Source of the DNA: Agapetus fuscipes
Taxonomy: Eukaryota; Arthropoda; Insecta; Trichoptera; Glossosomatidae
Reading direction: 5' to 3'
Assembly: GCA_951799405.1 (NCBI GenBank)
Contig: OX637345.1
Coordinates: forward strand, 1,364,001 to 1,428,000
Length of the DNA: 64,000 nucleotides
Positions 9,883-18,800 of this stretch are shown piece by piece; positions within the stretch are counted from its first letter, which is position 1, and every line of letters begins with the position of its first letter. The notes below the pieces were generated by a model that saw only the letters and a list, made by a program, of their open reading frames with translations, had not been told where the DNA came from and searched no databases. A program made the position numbers and the translations under genes.

Positions 9883-10629
9883 ATGGAATCAAACGTTGTT
9901 CAACTAATAACGGAGGCATCAAACCTTTTGAATACCATGCAACTGGCGCTAATAAATGGCAATAATTCTGCAGTGAAGGCAGTTAAGGAGTTGACTTCTA
10001 AATTGCTACCCACGACGGCGGGACTGGCAAGAACGATGTCCCTGATTGGAGTTTTAACCGGCAAAATGGAAGGGGAATTGCAGACATTCAAGAGTAAGCC
10101 CATTTCAATGGGCGAGTCGGAGGACTCAAAGCATAATTCTATCTTTGATGCGATTAGCGAACTCGAGGAACGACGTGAAAAATCTAAGAATGTAATGTTG
10201 ATGAATATTCCAGAAAGCGCGGCCACTACCCAGGTGCAGCGACTGAATGATGACCGCAACACTGTCATGAATATCGTCAGTAAGTTCGATGAAGTCAAAA
10301 CGGATTGTATCAAGGTATCCAGAGTTGGAAGAGTGGCGGCTGACAAAGTAAGGCCTGTTAAAGTTTCCTTTGCTGATTCTTCGGAGGCCAGATATGTGCT
10401 GCGTAATAATAGGCTTCTTGGCGATGGTGTGCGAGCTAAAGCTGATCTGACTCTCTCACAGAGGGAACATCTACGGGGTCTATGGAAGGAAGTCGAGGAG
10501 AGGCGAATGGCTGGTGAGGAGGAGCTGACGGTGAAATTTTTCGATTCAATTCCAAAGATTGTAAAGCTCCGAAAAAACTTACCAGGAGAATCGGCGCAAC
10601 TGCCTACTATCAGAACGTCCGTGGAGTAA
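9883..10629 (+). CDS. LINE ORF1 protein
   Basis: 248 residues; the likely role is an RNA-binding and chaperone subunit of the retrotransposition RNP. I see no CCHC knuckles. Residues 1-85 are helical and Ala/Leu/Thr-rich. A Lys/Glu-rich segment (LEERREKSKN, about 94-104) precedes an RRM-like stretch: VMLMNIPES, then DCIKVSRVGRVAADKVRPVKVSF and a basic C-terminal part (LTLSQREHLRGLWKEVEERR). This order (coiled coil, RRM-like, C-terminal domain) is known for ORF1 of L1- and CR1/L2-type LINEs. The start ATG at 9883 follows a stop-rich leader. The last 52 nt overlap ORF2, which is in the -1 frame. The function is inferred from domain order and neighbour. Confidence 0.75.
   Translation: MESNVVQLITEASNLLNTMQLALINGNNSAVKAVKELTSKLLPTTAGLARTMSLIGVLTGKMEGELQTFKSKPISMGESEDSKHNSIFDAISELEERREKSKNVMLMNIPESAATTQVQRLNDDRNTVMNIVSKFDEVKTDCIKVSRVGRVAADKVRPVKVSFADSSEARYVLRNNRLLGDGVRAKADLTLSQREHLRGLWKEVEERRMAGEEELTVKFFDSIPKIVKLRKNLPGESAQLPTIRTSVE
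10572..10578 (+). promoter_or_regulatory. Candidate -1 frameshift heptamer A AAA AAC
   Basis: In the ORF1 frame the codons read cgA AAA AAC, exactly the X XXY YYZ register. A one-base backward slip enters the ORF2 frame, open from 10518 to 13400, 17 codons before the ORF1 stop. The endonuclease motif YYQNVRG begins about 10 codons downstream. No stimulatory stem or pseudoknot was verified. Confidence 0.6.
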
Positions 10630-13400
10630 ACACAAAACTATCTGAATTATCTATTAGTGCATCTTTAACTTCATATGATATATTGTTTTTTACAGAAACC
10701 TGGTTGAATGAAGGTGTGCGTGACGGAGAGCTTGGTTTTGACCGTTACTGTGTGTATAGGAGAGATCGTGATCGTAAAGATAGTGGCAAGTCCAGGGGAG
10801 GAGGTGTTATGATCTGCGTTGCCAAAAGGTTCAGGTCCTGTATAATAAAATGTCTGAACACTTCATTGGAGCAAATATTTGTTAAAATCATTCTCCCGAT
10901 TGGAATTTTAATTGTGGCTTGCGTATATATTCCGCCAGGTTCAGACTCTGAATCCTACTCCAATCATTGTAAAGATATGGAAAGAATCCGTTTTAAATAT
11001 CCAGACGCTAAAATCTTGGTTGCTGGGGACTACAATTTGCCGGGTGCCAAATGGTGTGAGTGTGAGGCCAATGCGGTGATAGACGATGAGTGTACCGCCG
11101 AAATTAAAAACATGTCCTCGTTCCTTGGTTTGGTTCAGTGTAATCTGGTACGTAACAGTTTAAACCGATTACTGGACTTAATATTTACAGATATTGATGG
11201 TCTTAATGTTTCCACAGCCGCGGAGATCATCCTGCCGGCTGATGCCCATCACCCCCCATTAGAGATAGATTTTATTGTGAATTATGAAAGGGAGTCCTTG
11301 CCGAAAAGAATTACAAAAAACTTCAAAACTTGTGACTACGACGTCATAAATAACCATCTTAATGAGGTTGATTGGTCTTTCCTTGATACAAATACCGACG
11401 TAAATGAAATTGTGTCACAATTTTACAACGTTATAAATAGTTCCGTTCACGATTTTGTGCCTATCAAACGGCCACCATGGGGGAACTACCCCAAATGGTT
11501 CACACGCGAACTTGTTGATAAGATTAGTTTGAAAAAAAGATTGCATGCCCAGTATAAGGCAACTGGGGACCCCAGTGACTACGAAGCATTCAGTAGGGTA
11601 AGAAAGGAGTGCCAGGTGCTTTCAGCAGCGCTAAAACGTGAATTTTATAGAAACATAGAGAGTCAGTTACCAGGAACCTCCGTGAATTTGTATAAACTTG
11701 CCAAATCTTTAAAAGACGATCATAGCGATTACCCGAAAATAATGTATTTCAATGACAGGTCTGCCAATAGCGTGAGTGATGTAGTGGACTTATTTAGAAA
11801 ATATTTCCTGTCAATCTACGAGGACGTTCTCATGGGTGTCAACACTCCGGCGCTCCCGCTGACTGATCGAGTTCATATCGCGCGTGTGATATTTTCCGTG
11901 TCGGACGTGCAGCGTGGTATTGATTCGCTGGATACTAATAAATCTGCAGGTCCTGATCAACTGCCGCCTGTTTTTATTAAGAATTGTTCAAATGTTATGT
12001 GTTGGATTTTACAAAAAATATTTAATAAATCTATTGAATCGGGAATTTTTCCAACAGCTTGGAAATCTAGCAACATTATTCCAATTTTCAAAAAGGGAGA
12101 TAAATCTGATGTCACTAGCTATCGCCCAATATGTATACAATCCTGCATACCGAAGTTGTTCGAATGTATTCTTCTCAGTAAGATTAAGAGTGACTTAGCA
12201 CTCGTTATATCGGACCAACAGCATGGTTTTATGCAAAACCGATCGACCTTGACAAACCTTTTGGAATTTCATTGTGATATCATGGATGCTTTTGTTACCA
12301 GGAGTCAGACGGACTGTGTATATACAGACTACTCCAAGGCGTTTGACCGCGTCTCCCATACAATATTGTTGGCAAAGCTTCTTTCTCTTGGTATTGATGG
12401 TGCACTCCTTGCGTGGTTTTCGAGCTATCTTGCTGAAAGGGAACTTAGGGTTTGTGTGTCGGGCGTTGTTTCATCTCCTTTTTTGGCGAAGAGCGGTGTG
12501 CCGCAGGGCTCACATCTCGGACCCATTTTGTTTAATATATTTGTCAATGATCTCCTGAGCGGGTTTGACGGGGTGAGATTTGTCATGTTTGCTGATGACT
12601 TGAAAATTTACAGAGTGGTTAACTGTATTGGTGACTGCGAGATATTACAAAGAAATATTGACGTGCTTTATGACTGGTGTGTGAAGAATGATTTAACTTT
12701 AAACATAGAAAAATGTCAAGTAATGCGTTTCCACAAAATTAAGAATCCCACGGTGTACCCTTACTCGATTGATGGTACACAGCTTATGTCGGTTGCGCAA
12801 ATCAAAGATTTGGGAGTATTGTTGGACGCGGGATTAACATTTGTACCACACATAAAGGCAACTGTGGATAGGGCACTCAGAACATTAGGATTTTCCTTAC
12901 GACTGTGTGAAAAATTTTATAACGTGCACACCTTTATTTATATTTTTACAAGTTTGGTGAGGCCATTGCTGGAGTATAACTCCGTGTTGTGGTCTCCTCA
13001 CTACCAGGTACATATACGTAGTATAGAAAAGGTACAAAACAAACTACTTCGCTTTATCAACTTCAAACTCGGAATACCCATCTCGGATATCAATTATAAC
13101 CAACTCCGAGAATCGTATAAACTTGCACCGCTCTCGGCTCGGAGAAGTGCTGCTGACATGGTTTTTCTATACAAACTCATTAATGGCTTGACCGACGCGC
13201 CCCAACTCCTATCAAAAATTAATTTCCGTGTCCCAATAAGGAACACGCGTAACGTGGATACTTTTGATGTGGCAGACTGTGCCGTGAACTACCAGTATTA
13301 CTCGCCTTTTCAGCGACTGCCCAGGGAGGCGAACAAGCTGGAGGTTGATATTTTCTCCACGGGATTCTATACATTTAAAAAAAAAAAAAATAGTATGTAG
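10578..13400 (+). CDS. LINE ORF2: APE-type endonuclease and reverse transcriptase
   Basis: About 940 codons if entered by frameshift at 10572-10578. The endonuclease starts with QNVRGVNTKLSEL and shows FFTETW (catalytic Glu), VACVYIPPGSD, VAGDYNLPG and DAHHPPLEI. The RT carries TNKSAGPDQLPPVFIKNC, VTSYRPICIQSCIPKLFE, QQHGFMQNRSTLTNLLEF, VYTDYSKAFDRVSH, SGVPQGSHLGPILFNIF and VMFADDLKIY (catalytic Asp pair), then the thumb. The protein nicks DNA and primes cDNA synthesis at the target. The first in-frame ATG is 10809-10811, after the catalytic Glu, so independent initiation there would make a dead endonuclease. The C-terminal FKKKKNSM is translated from an A14 run and may not be native. No internal stop. 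Confidence 0.92.
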   Translation, partial: LTRRIGATAYYQNVRGVNTKLSELSISASLTSYDILFFTETWLNEGVRDGELGFDRYCVYRRDRDRKDSGKSRGGGVMICVAKRFRSCIIKCLNTSLEQIFVKIILPIGILIVACVYIPPGSDSESYSNHCKDMERIRFKYPDAKILVAGDYNLPGAKWCECEANAVIDDECTAEIKNMSSFLGLVQCNLVRNSLNRLLDLIFTDIDGLNVSTAAEIILPADAHHPPLEIDFIVNYERESLPKRITKNFKTCDYDVINNHLNEVDWSFLDTNTDVNEIVSQFYNVINSSVHDFVPIKRPPWGNYPKWFTRELVDKISLKKRLHAQYKATGDPSDYEAFSRVRKECQVLSAALKREFYRNIESQLPGTSVNLYKLAKSLKDDHSDYPKIMYFNDRSANSVSDVVDLFRKYFLSIYEDVLMGVNTPALPLTDRVHIARVIFSVSDVQRGIDSLDTNKSAGPDQLPPVFIKNCSNVMCWILQKIFNKSIESGIFPTAWKSSNIIPIFKKGDKSDVTSYRPICIQSCIPKLFECILLSKIKSDLALVISDQQHGFMQNRSTLTNLLEFHCDIMDAFVTRSQTDCVYTDYSKAFDRVSHTILLAKLLSLGIDGALLAWFSSYLAERELRVCVSGVVSSPFLAKSGVPQGSHLGPILFNIFVNDLLSGFDGVRFVMFADDLKIYRVVNCIGDCEILQRNIDVLYDWCVKNDLTLNIEKCQVMRFHKIKNPTVYPYSIDGTQLMSVAQIKDLGVLLDAGLTFVPHIKATVDRALRTLGFSLRLCEKFYNVHTFIYIFTSLVRPLLEYNSVLWSPHYQVHIRSIEKVQNKLLRFINFKLGIPISDINYNQLRESYKLAPLSARRSAADMVFLYKLINGLTDAPQLLSKINFRVPIRNTRNVDTFDVADCAVNYQYYSPFQRLPREANKLEVDIFSTGFYTFKKKKNSM

Positions 13401-13480
13401 GTATCCGCATTTTGTCGGTCTCTCATCATCCATTCTTTCCACAGGCCCAAGCCATCTCAACACATTTTTTTTTTTTGTAC
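13401..13480 (-). pseudogene. LINE-A fragment inside the LINE 3' region
   Basis: The minus strand encodes NVLRWLGPVERMDDERPTKC. It lies between the ORF2 stop and a T12 run. Confidence 0.65.
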
Positions 13481-14011
13481 CTTTAGTTTCACATCTTCTT
13501 TCTTTCTTTGCACAACACATTGTAAATTGTATGTTGTATTGCATTGTATGAAATTTTTTTATAAAAAAATCCTTGAAATTTTAAATGATCTTTTGTTTAT
13601 TCTATTAATTTTAGCAAATTTTACACCTGATTTAGTATATTATGTTTGTGACAACCCTGATCAAATAATGAAGATTTGTTGTTTATTACAACAATTTTTG
13701 TATACAACAATTGCTTACACTGGTTTATGGTTTTTGAATTATTATTTTTAAAGTTTATTGTTATTATTTTTAAATTGTTAGTTCTATTGCTTTATAACCA
13801 TCGTATATTTACATCTTTGTATAATATTTATGTGTCATTTATTTGTGTTATATTTTAAGATATTAGTTTTATACCTATAGATACAGTACCTACTTATGTA
13901 CCTACATATTTATATTTATCGCAATGTTGTAAAAGGCTATATAGCCGTTTATTCTTCTTAAATAAATTTTACTCAAACTTGATCTAATAAAAATAATTAT
14001 AAAATGTTAGA

Positions 14012-14491
14012 TTGGCGGTGCACGGTGGTATACAAGTGCCAACCTTGATGTATGGAAGTGAAGCCTGGACGGTGAGTGAAAGGGAAATTATTAAAGTCCA
14101 TACAGTAGAAATGGACTATCTAAGAAGTATGATTGGGAAAAAACGAAGTGACAGGGTGAGGAATGATTTTGTAAGAGAAGAATGTGGTGTAAGGGAAAGT
14201 GTGAAAGTGAAGATTAAAAGAAGTATGTTAAGATGGTTCGGGCATTTGGAGAGAATGAGTGATGAAAGATTGACGAAGAAAGTATATGTTGCTAGAATAG
14301 ATGGATGTCGTGGTAGAGGAAGACCGAGAAAAGTATGGAAGGATCAAATCTCTGAAATAGCGAATGAATGGGATATCCAGAGTCATAATAAAAGGAGGAC
14401 TTGTATGAAAAAGGTGATGACTCTGGGTGAAATGAAAGAAGTATGCAAGGACAGGAAGAAGTGGCGGCTAATCTGCAATGTTGATTTCTAA
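14012..14491 (+). pseudogene. LINE-A RT C-terminal region, open
   Basis: The longest LINE-A piece in the window: 159 codons with no stop. It shows VPTLMYGSEAWTVSERE, LRSMIGKKRSDRVRNDFVRE, SMLRWFGHLERMSDERLTKK, GCRGRGRPRKVWKDQISEIA and KVMTLGEMKEVCKDRKKWRL. The LMYGSEAW and WFGHLERM blocks are the post-RT region common to RTE-like elements and similar LINEs. All RT catalytic motifs are missing upstream, where the frame breaks at 14012. The T3 copy at 14609 is its downstream continuation. Confidence 0.85.
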
Positions 14492-14865
14492 TGTTGGTGT
14501 ATTCATTTGCTACATTTTTTGCATAGGAAATTTTTGACTTTTTTTGTATAGATTTCTTTGTAAGGTTTTGTTCTTTTTTATATTTAAATGTAATTTATTA
14601 TTCATATTCCTTGACTTATAGGTTGGTATGAGGCTTACCACCCATACTGTAAAAAATGGTTCACTTTGCCAATGTCACCCCTGTTTCAGGGAAGGTCGGC
14701 AAAGGTTGTGGGGCTTATGTTCATTTGAGGTTTGGATTTTATTTGTAAGTACACATTCAGCATTTGTAAGCGCGAACTACACTTGTTGGTTTGTGGGCAT
14801 ACATCTGAGAGCTTTAAATGAATATATCCTTGCAACTTAGATTATAGATTATATTATTATTATAT
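14492..14865 (+). repeat. LINE-A 3' UTR and T3 block
   Basis: About 115 bp of T-rich UTR leads into T3 at 14609 (TTCCTTGACTTATAGG) and its end CAACTTAGATTATAGATTAT. The T3 subtype has TTTGAGGTTTGG and CATTCAGCATTTG in place of the CACATGCGGCATGTG palindrome. Confidence 0.85.
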
Positions 14866-14984
14866 ATTCAATGTAAGTGCGGCTTTCTCAATACTCCGAC
14901 TTTACGCACAGGCTGATGAATCGGAAATTTTCTTTTGTTAGTGCTTTAGTATGTGTTACGCCACTACATGTTAGCTACCGCTAA

Positions 14985-15374
14985 AAGTACGCCACCGCTA
15001 AATGTTACGGTACCGCTATATGTCACGGTACCGCTGTATGTCACGGTACCGCTATATGTTACGGTACCGCTTTATGTTACAGTCACGCTTTATGTTACGG
15101 TCACGCTATATGTTACTATCCCTTTATATGTAACGGTACCGCAATATGTTACGGTACCGCTATATGTAACGGTACTACAATATGTTACGGTATCGCAATA
15201 TATTACGGTACCGCTATATGTTACCGTACCGCTATATGTTACCGTACCGCTATATGTTACGGTACCGCTATATGTGACGGTACCGCTGTATTTTACGGTA
15301 CCGCTGTATTTTATGGTACCGCTGTATGTTACGGTACCGCTGTATGTTACGGTACCGCTATTTGTTACGGTACT
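14985..15374. repeat. 18-bp minisatellite (TATGTTACGGTACCGCTA), left half
   Basis: About 21 tandem units, most with a KpnI-type GGTACC core; some units carry GGTCACGC instead. Because 18 is a multiple of three, the array is open in sense as repeated VTVPLY, which is not evidence of a gene. The array continues at 15809-15970 beyond a SINE. Confidence 0.95.
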
Positions 15375-15491
15375 CAACGACGTTACCATGTTGAAAGCAC
15401 CGGTTCCCATAGATCACCGAAGTTAAGCAACATTGGGCACGGATAGTACTTGGATGGGTTACCGCTCAGGTACACCGCGTGTCGTTGGCAT
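15375..15491 (+). pseudogene. 5S rRNA-like head of SINE-1
   Basis: Matches 5S rRNA along its whole length: CAACGACGTTACCATGTTGA, GATCACCGAAGTTAAGCAAC, TAGTACTTGGATGGG, ACCGCGTGTCGTTGGC. It includes the internal Pol III control region (A box, intermediate element and C box area). It is followed within a few bases by a tRNA-like module rather than a terminator, so it is a SINE head and not a 5S gene. Confidence 0.88.
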
Positions 15492-15808
15492 CTTGGACCG
15501 GTCCATAGTACAGTGGCAGCACTTCGGACTCGTAAATGGAAGGTTGTGGATTCGGATCTCAGCGGAGCACCAAAAATATACTATTTATATTTCGAATGTG
15601 CTCTTCGCTGAGTTGAAAAATTCATAAAAAACCTTTACCAAAGACCGGTCACTGAAAGGTCCATCCAACCTTACAACAACTGGGTCTTGCTTGAGAATTG
15701 GCGCTTTCTTTAGCGACGACCAAGCTCGCAGAGGGCTCTTGAGGTGTGATACACACAAAAACAGCGCTCACCAAATAAATCATCCTTATATTAGTATTAT
15801 TATTACTG
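15375..15808 (+). mobile_element. SINE-1a, full length, 5S/tRNA chimeric head
   Basis: Modules in order: 5S-like 15375-15491; tRNA-like 15494-15570 (CATAGTACAGTGGCAGCAC A-box side, GTGGATTCGGATCTC degenerate B box, GGAGCACC end); body with TGCTCTTCGCTGAGTTG, GACCGGTCACTGAAAGG and CTTACAACAACTGGGTCTTG; then GGCGCTTTCTTTAGCGACGAC; then the tail GGTGTGATACACACAAAAAC, AGCGCTCACCAAATAAATC and TATTAGTATTATTATTA. It splits the 18-bp minisatellite. The A and B boxes imply Pol III transcription. It has no coding capacity and depends on a LINE for mobility. Confidence 0.88.
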
Positions 15809-15970
15809 CTATATGTTACGGTACCGCTATATGTTACGGTACTGCTATATGCTACGGTACCGCTATATGCTACGGTACTGCTATATGTTACGGTACCGCT
15901 GTATGTATGTCACGGTACCGCTGTATGTTACGGTCACGCTATATGTTACGGTACCGCTATATGTTACGAT
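15809..15970. repeat. 18-bp minisatellite, right half
   Basis: About eight further units of the array interrupted by the SINE; one unit carries an extra GTATGTAT. Confidence 0.9.
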
Positions 15971-16129
15971 ACTGTTCTGTTCCCTAACACCACCACAGGT
16001 AACGAAATATGACAGGCAGCGTTATTTACTGCTGTCCGTAAAGCACTGAGACTAGCCCTTTAAAAAACTCGCGAAAAAGAAGCGCTGACAATAACAGTTG
16101 TTTGAGAATAAACGACGACAAAACTTGAA

Positions 16130-16200
16130 GAGGGTTTTGATGTGTGATACACACAAAAACAGCGCTGATCATATAAATCATCCTGATATTATTATAACAA
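16130..16200 (+). repeat. SINE-1a 3' end
   Basis: GAGGGTTTTGATGTGTGATAC, ACAGCGCTGATCATATAAATC and ATATTATTATAAC. Only the tail is present. Confidence 0.75.
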
Positions 16201-16528
16201 TGTTCATAATCATAACGCTAACAATCACTCTAATGGAAAACTGTGACGTTGTGTAATAGTCACAGTCGAGGCAAAAAAAAAAACATCGGTTGCTAAGGAC
16301 CCTAATTAAATACATGTGCGACTTTTCTCCTCCAAAACTTAGACACAAGGACAAAAGTCAATGCCATAACCTGTAATGTTTTGTCATTGTAATATTTTGT
16401 CATGTATATATCTGTCATGTGCTGTAATGTCAGGTGTTGTTTGGTCACTGTGTCGTTCTTACACGGAACCCCATTAGTCAATGAAATTAAAAATATTCTA
16501 ATGAAACATTATTGCCTTATAAGTTGTA
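16201..16528. other. Unassigned
   Basis: Contains GGTTGCTAAGGACCCTAAT (16292), which recurs inverted at about 29545 (AGGGTCCTTAGCAACC), so a shared DNA-element end is possible. A short series of TGTCATGT/TGTAATGT motifs lies at 16375-16440. Confidence 0.35.
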
Positions 16529-16529
16529 T

Positions 16530-17038
16530 TCCTTGACTTATAGGTTAGCAATAGCGAGGGGTGCTATGGGTGACATACAAGCCGGTTTCCATCGGTTTCC
16601 CGTTTAAAATTAGAAAGAAATGATTATAAAGTAGACTGCATGGTTTCAATGGGGAAAAAATACGTATTGTTTCCATAGGTTTAAATATATTTTTTTACTT
16701 TGTGCCTATATTTTTTAACTACTCGTACTTTGTTACATCATTTTAAAAGGGAACCCGATAGGAACTGGCTTGTATTGCACGCTTCGCCACTGTAGGTTAG
16801 TATGAGGCTGACCACCCATACTGTGTATAAAAAGATTTGTCACTTTGCCAATGTCACCCTTGTTTTAGAAAAGGTAGCCAAGAATTGTCGACTTTATGTT
16901 CATTTGAGATTGTTTTTTTTTTATTGTAAGTTCACATGCGACATGTGTTAGCGCGAACTTATACGTGTCGGCTTGTGGGAATGCGTTGAATATCATTCTT
17001 AAGTTATATATATCTTTGCAGCTTAGATTTAGAGTTTA
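16530..17038 (+). repeat. T3 block split by a hAT-like MITE
   Basis: T3 begins at 16530, is interrupted after ATAGGTTAG and resumes TAGGTTAGTATGAGGC at 16793, running to 17035. Confidence 0.88.
16549..16792. mobile_element. hAT-like MITE with 8-bp TSD
   Basis: The 244-bp element is bounded by TAGGTTAG at 16541-16548 and 16793-16800. Terminal inverted repeats: left CAATAGCGAGGGGTGC, right (reverse complement) CAGTGGCGAAGCGTGC, continuing imperfectly through ATACAAGCC, TATCGG and TTTAAAAT for about 60 bp. CAGTGGCG-type ends with 8-bp duplications are typical of hAT transposons. No transposase is encoded. A further right end lies at 26050-26105. Confidence 0.85.
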
Positions 17039-17284
17039 GAAACCAGTCCCATTACTTTGTGGAGATTTCCTGTAAGCCGGTGAGTCCGGTGTTATTCGGG
17101 CCTAATTTCGCTTTGATTGCCTCCCCAAAAATAATATTTGAAAAAGGTTCACCCCACACAATACACAATATGTTTATTTCAGGGTAAGGTTTGTTTTTTG
17201 ATTTATGGTCCAAATTAAAATGCCAGAAGAAAAACAAGGTGGGGAATTTCTTGATGTGTTTTAAATTGCTCGTTTTTTTATTCG

Positions 17285-17710
17285 GTCCAATAATAATAAT
17301 AATTGGACAATTTGTATACAGCGCCGTTTAGTAGCACTAGCCACCCCAAGGGCGTTTTTCTGTGTTGAAGCTTCTGTTAAACAAATGTGTCTTAAGCAAC
17401 TTCCTGAAACTGCCAACACTGGTCTCTGTTCTCAACTCCAGAGGTAGACTATTCCAGCAGGATGGACCAGTCGAACTAAAAACCCTGTCTCCCAAACCGG
17501 TTCTGTTCCGTCGAAGTGGCAGTTGAAGCCTGTTTACGGCGTCACTCTGTGCAGAACGAAGAGTGCGTCGTTTTCCACCTATCTGGTTCACTCTGCACAA
17601 TTTACACAAGTACTCCTCTGAGGGCGTTAAAAACAGAAACACATATTTTGTACTCGATCCTCTTTGGGACCCGCAGCCAATGAAGGCGCTGCAACAGAGG
17701 AGAGACATGG
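17285..17710 (-). pseudogene. L2/CR1-like RT C-terminus
   Basis: The minus strand encodes RRTLRSAQSDAVNRLQLPL, TGLGDRVFSSTGPSCWNSLP and SVGSFRKLLKTHLFNRSF, then a stop, the hairpin ACGCCCTTGGGGTGGC...GGCGCTGT, and an (ATT)n tail at 17290. It differs in sequence from the 3832 and 1572 copies, so several L2-like subfamilies are present. Confidence 0.82.
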
Positions 17711-17821
17711 TCAGTTTTTCGTCCTCCCAAAAGTAATTTGACTGGTGTACAGGTCAAATGGTTGGTGTAAGTCTGGTCACTTAACCGTTAAAAAAAATTA
17801 AGTAGCACATTAATTACTGCT

Positions 17822-18030
17822 CATGTTCCTTATCTTATGGATTGGTATGCGACTGGCCACACAAAGTGTAAAAAATGGTTCACTTTGCCAGTGTCACCCC
17901 TGTTTCAGGGAAGGTCGGCAAAAGTTGCAGGGTTTTGAAAAAGGAAAATTGATAATAATAATAATATTAGTATGATTTATTTGGTGAGCGCTGTTTTTGT
18001 GTCTATCACACCTCAAGAGCCCTACAGGTA
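17822..18030. repeat. Partial T3 (+) joined to a SINE-1a tail (-)
   Basis: T3 17822-17940 breaks off after AAAAGTTGCAGGG. At 17950-18030 the antisense SINE-1a tail follows (ATAATAATAATATTAG, GGTGAGCGCTGTTTTTGTG, CACACCTCAAGAGCCCT). Confidence 0.75.
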
Positions 18031-18044
18031 CTATTGGGCCAATA

Positions 18045-18262
18045 GCCCAGTTTGTAAAGCAACTTAGCTGCATATATAGAGTTCTTACAGCGTTGTTTTC
18101 AAGGGGTCGCATGTGGAGTGTGGAATCTATTTATTTTTACAGACAAGGGAGTCAGTTTTACGCAAAACTTTTTACTTTAATTTTGGGTTTTCTATCTACC
18201 GAGGAGACTGTTCTCATTTCTCGTGAAGGCTGAGTAAACCTTGCCGGTATTAAATATAACGC
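18045..18262 (-). repeat. SINE-2, degenerate
   Basis: Antisense: AGCAACTTAGCTGCATATAT, AAGGGGTCGCATGTGG, CTATTTATTTTTACAG, TCTCGTGAAGGCTGAGTAA, CCTTGCCGGTATT. The tRNA-like head is missing. Confidence 0.7.
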
Positions 18263-18284
18263 CAGCCTTCTTGCCAACCTTTCT

Positions 18285-18478
18285 ATAATCTATAATATAA
18301 ATTGCAAAGATGTATTAAATTTAGATTCATATTAAATGTATTTCTATGAGCAGGTACGTAAAAGTTCACGCTTAGGTACACGTGCTACATGTGGACTCAC
18401 AAAATAGAAGCCCAACCTCAAATGAACATAAGCTCTGCAACTATTGCCGACATTCCCTGAAAAAAGGGTGACATTTTT
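18285..18478 (-). repeat. T3 block, partial
   Basis: Antisense from ATAAATTGCAAAGATG to AAAAGGGTGACATT, where a poly-T run of the next SINE begins. Confidence 0.8.
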
Positions 18479-18800
18479 TTTAAGAAATTCTGTGTGGGAG
18501 ACTCCCTAGATTTCAGAGACTCAAGGGGTATATGGCACTTGTTGTAGTGCCGCAGATGTGTTTACGAGCTTGGTCGTCGCTACAAAGCGCCAATACTCAA
18601 GCAAGACTCAGTTGCTGTAAGGCTGGATGGACCTTTTAGTGACCGGTCTTTGGTGAAGATGTGTGAATTTTCCAACCCAGCGAAGAGCAAATTAGAAAAT
18701 ATAAATGTTACATGTTTTGTGCTTTGCCAGGATTCGAACCCACAACCTTCCATTTACGAATCCGAAGTGCTATCACTGGACTACGGAACGGTCAAACCAA
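18479..18800 (-). mobile_element. SINE-1b (poly-A tail type)
   Basis: Antisense, starting with T7 and AAGAAATTCTGTGTGGGAG; GTGCCGCAGATGTG; GGTCGTCGCTACAAAGCGCC; CAGTTGCTGTAAGGCTGG; tRNA-like part with GGATTCGAACCCACAACC (B box) and GGACTACGGAACGGTC. The 5S module is absent in this copy. Confidence 0.82.

Larger units (their letters stand above)
9700..13973 (+). mobile_element. Jockey/CR1-type LINE, near full length
   Basis: The element has ORF1, an endonuclease-RT ORF2 and a 3' UTR ending at about 13973 in TTGTAAAAGGCTATATAGCCG followed by AATAAA. The GGCTATATAGCC palindrome plus AATAAA has a counterpart in another LINE 3' end at 22376-22428 (GGCTAACGCC). Both ORFs are uninterrupted, unlike every other LINE here. 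The oddities are an A14 run just before the ORF2 stop, and an antisense LINE-A scrap at 13401-13480. The 5' boundary is not resolved and no target duplication was identified. Confidence 0.85.

Noticed and set aside
9900..10346. Minus-strand ORF of 148 codons
   Set aside because: It is antisense to LINE ORF1 and has no recognisable domain.
14985..15374. CRISPR-like array
   Set aside because: The repeats are contiguous with no unique spacers and the sequence is eukaryotic.
14953..15426. Long open frame of repeated VTVPLY, with an antisense frame of repeated GTVTYS
   Set aside because: Both are translations of an 18-bp minisatellite, whose period is a multiple of three.
15375..15491. Functional 5S rRNA gene
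   Set aside because: It lacks a T-run terminator, is fused to a tRNA-like SINE module, and recurs with the same fusion elsewhere.
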